In this document: positions 5,465 through 6,101 of the stretch, piece by piece
Layout of the letters: every line of letters begins with the position of its first letter
How positions within the stretch are numbered: the first letter of the stretch is position 1
DNA from: Candidatus Cloacimonadota bacterium
GTDB lineage: Bacteria; Cloacimonadota; Cloacimonadia; Cloacimonadales; Cloacimonadaceae
Assembly (NCBI GenBank): GCA_016875595.1
Contig: VGPI01000129.1
Span: 1-6,101, forward strand
Reading direction: 5' to 3'
Length of the DNA stretch: 6,101 nucleotides
Notes under the pieces: generated by a model
The model's database searches: none
What the model saw: only the letters and a program-made list of their open reading frames with translations
What the model was told of the DNA's origin: nothing
Program-made: the position numbers and the translations under genes

Positions 5465-6101
5465 TTAGAACTGGATCTCGAGGTTCAGGGTTGGGGTTTT
5501 ATCCTGGATGCTCATATAGGCATTTGCCCGGGATCGGCTGGAATGGAGGCGGAGGATGTCCACAGCACTGACTAAATGATTGAAGATCAAAACCCCGGTG
5601 ACGATCTTGATGTAATCCTTGTTGTTGCGCATCTGGATGCGGATGCTGTTGTACTGCTTGCGGTTATCCACCGAATCCCAGTTCCAGGCAAAGTCGTCGT
5701 TATAGATATTGGCATCGATGTATTGCTGCTGGCTGACCGGATCATGGGGATACAACTCCAGCGCTGTCCGCCGGATCATGTCGTTGAATCCGCCGGCTTC
5801 AAACCCGCTGGTATTGTAACGGCTGAGGTCGCTGAAGTAAGTGTCGGCATAACTGCCCGGCTGGATATGGGCAAAGCGCAGGGCATATTCGTAAGATTCA
5901 CGATTCCTGAGGTCAACCTCCCGGTCAAAATAGTAGAGCGACATCCAGGCGAGCGCTTCACTGGTGAGCATGGCGTAGCCGTACTGACGGTCGGAAGAGA
6001 GCTGTCCCCAACCGGGGATCACGATGGACTTCAGAAAGAGAGTGCCCTTGCTCTGGGCGCATAATCCGCTCCAGATCAGGGTCACGATGAGAATGACAAG
6101 T
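5465..6101 (-). CDS. Small exported/membrane protein resembling DUF5683, N-terminus beyond window
   Basis: The frame stays open to the window edge, giving 211 complete codons. A GTG at 6085 could be mistaken for the start, but the codons before it (LVILI) continue a hydrophobic stretch into TLIWSGLCAQS. This is a signal peptide with a likely cleavage after the alanine of LCA, so the true start lies outside the window. Counting from the first complete codon, the mature part carries SIVIPGWGQLSSDRQYGYAM (25-44), the PGxGQ motif typical of DUF5683-like proteins. Two likely membrane segments are at about 43-58 and 164-182, separated by a polar region rich in Tyr, Asp and Asn that is probably extracytoplasmic. 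The C-terminus ends in alternating hydrophobic residues, NLEIQF. Function is unknown; such proteins are common in the envelopes of Bacteroidota-like bacteria. The family call rests on the PGWGQ motif and the layout, so it is moderate; export is well supported. Confidence 0.8.
   Translation of the reverse strand, partial: LVILIVTLIWSGLCAQSKGTLFLKSIVIPGWGQLSSDRQYGYAMLTSEALAWMSLYYFDREVDLRNRESYEYALRFAHIQPGSYADTYFSDLSRYNTSGFEAGGFNDMIRRTALELYPHDPVSQQQYIDANIYNDDFAWNWDSVDNRKQYNSIRIQMRNNKDYIKIVTGVLIFNHLVSAVDILRLHSSRSRANAYMSIQDKTPTLNLEIQF

Overview
The window looks like chromosomal DNA of a Gram-negative bacterium. A complete glycosyltransferase of the LPS heptosyltransferase family points to an outer membrane. 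The mix of a secreted formylglycine-generating-enzyme-like protein, a small exported protein resembling DUF5683, and housekeeping genes with modest Shine-Dalgarno (SD) sequences suggests the Fibrobacterota-Chlorobiota-Bacteroidota-like bacteria, perhaps Cloacimonadota. The phylum is an inference from gene content only. No tRNA, rRNA, CRISPR array, transposase or phage gene is visible.

Layout. Positions 1-339 hold the 5' part of a minus-strand gene for an exported FGE-sulfatase-domain protein, cut by the window edge. Positions 340-773 form a 434-base divergent intergenic region with no confirmed gene. At its centre is a perfect inverted repeat: 47-bp arms at 466-512 and 517-563 around a 4-base loop, each arm containing an 11-bp tandem repeat. 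Two short candidate ORFs flank it and run outward: minus strand 482-336 and plus strand 613-774. Each ends by overlapping the start codon of the larger gene downstream.

Positions 774-5362 are a compact plus-strand run. It holds trxB (thioredoxin reductase), alaS (alanyl-tRNA synthetase, overlapping trxB by the 4-base ATGA junction) and a GT9 heptosyltransferase-family gene 21 bases further on. The overlap and short gap suggest co-transcription, though the three products serve unrelated functions (thiol redox balance, tRNA charging, envelope glycan synthesis). Positions 5363-5464 are a short convergent intergenic gap without a clear terminator. Positions 5465-6101 hold a minus-strand gene for a small exported or membrane protein whose start lies beyond the window.

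The most unusual element is the perfect palindrome between the divergent genes, with its internal repeats and the small ORFs beside it. The protein-coding genes themselves are ordinary members of known families.
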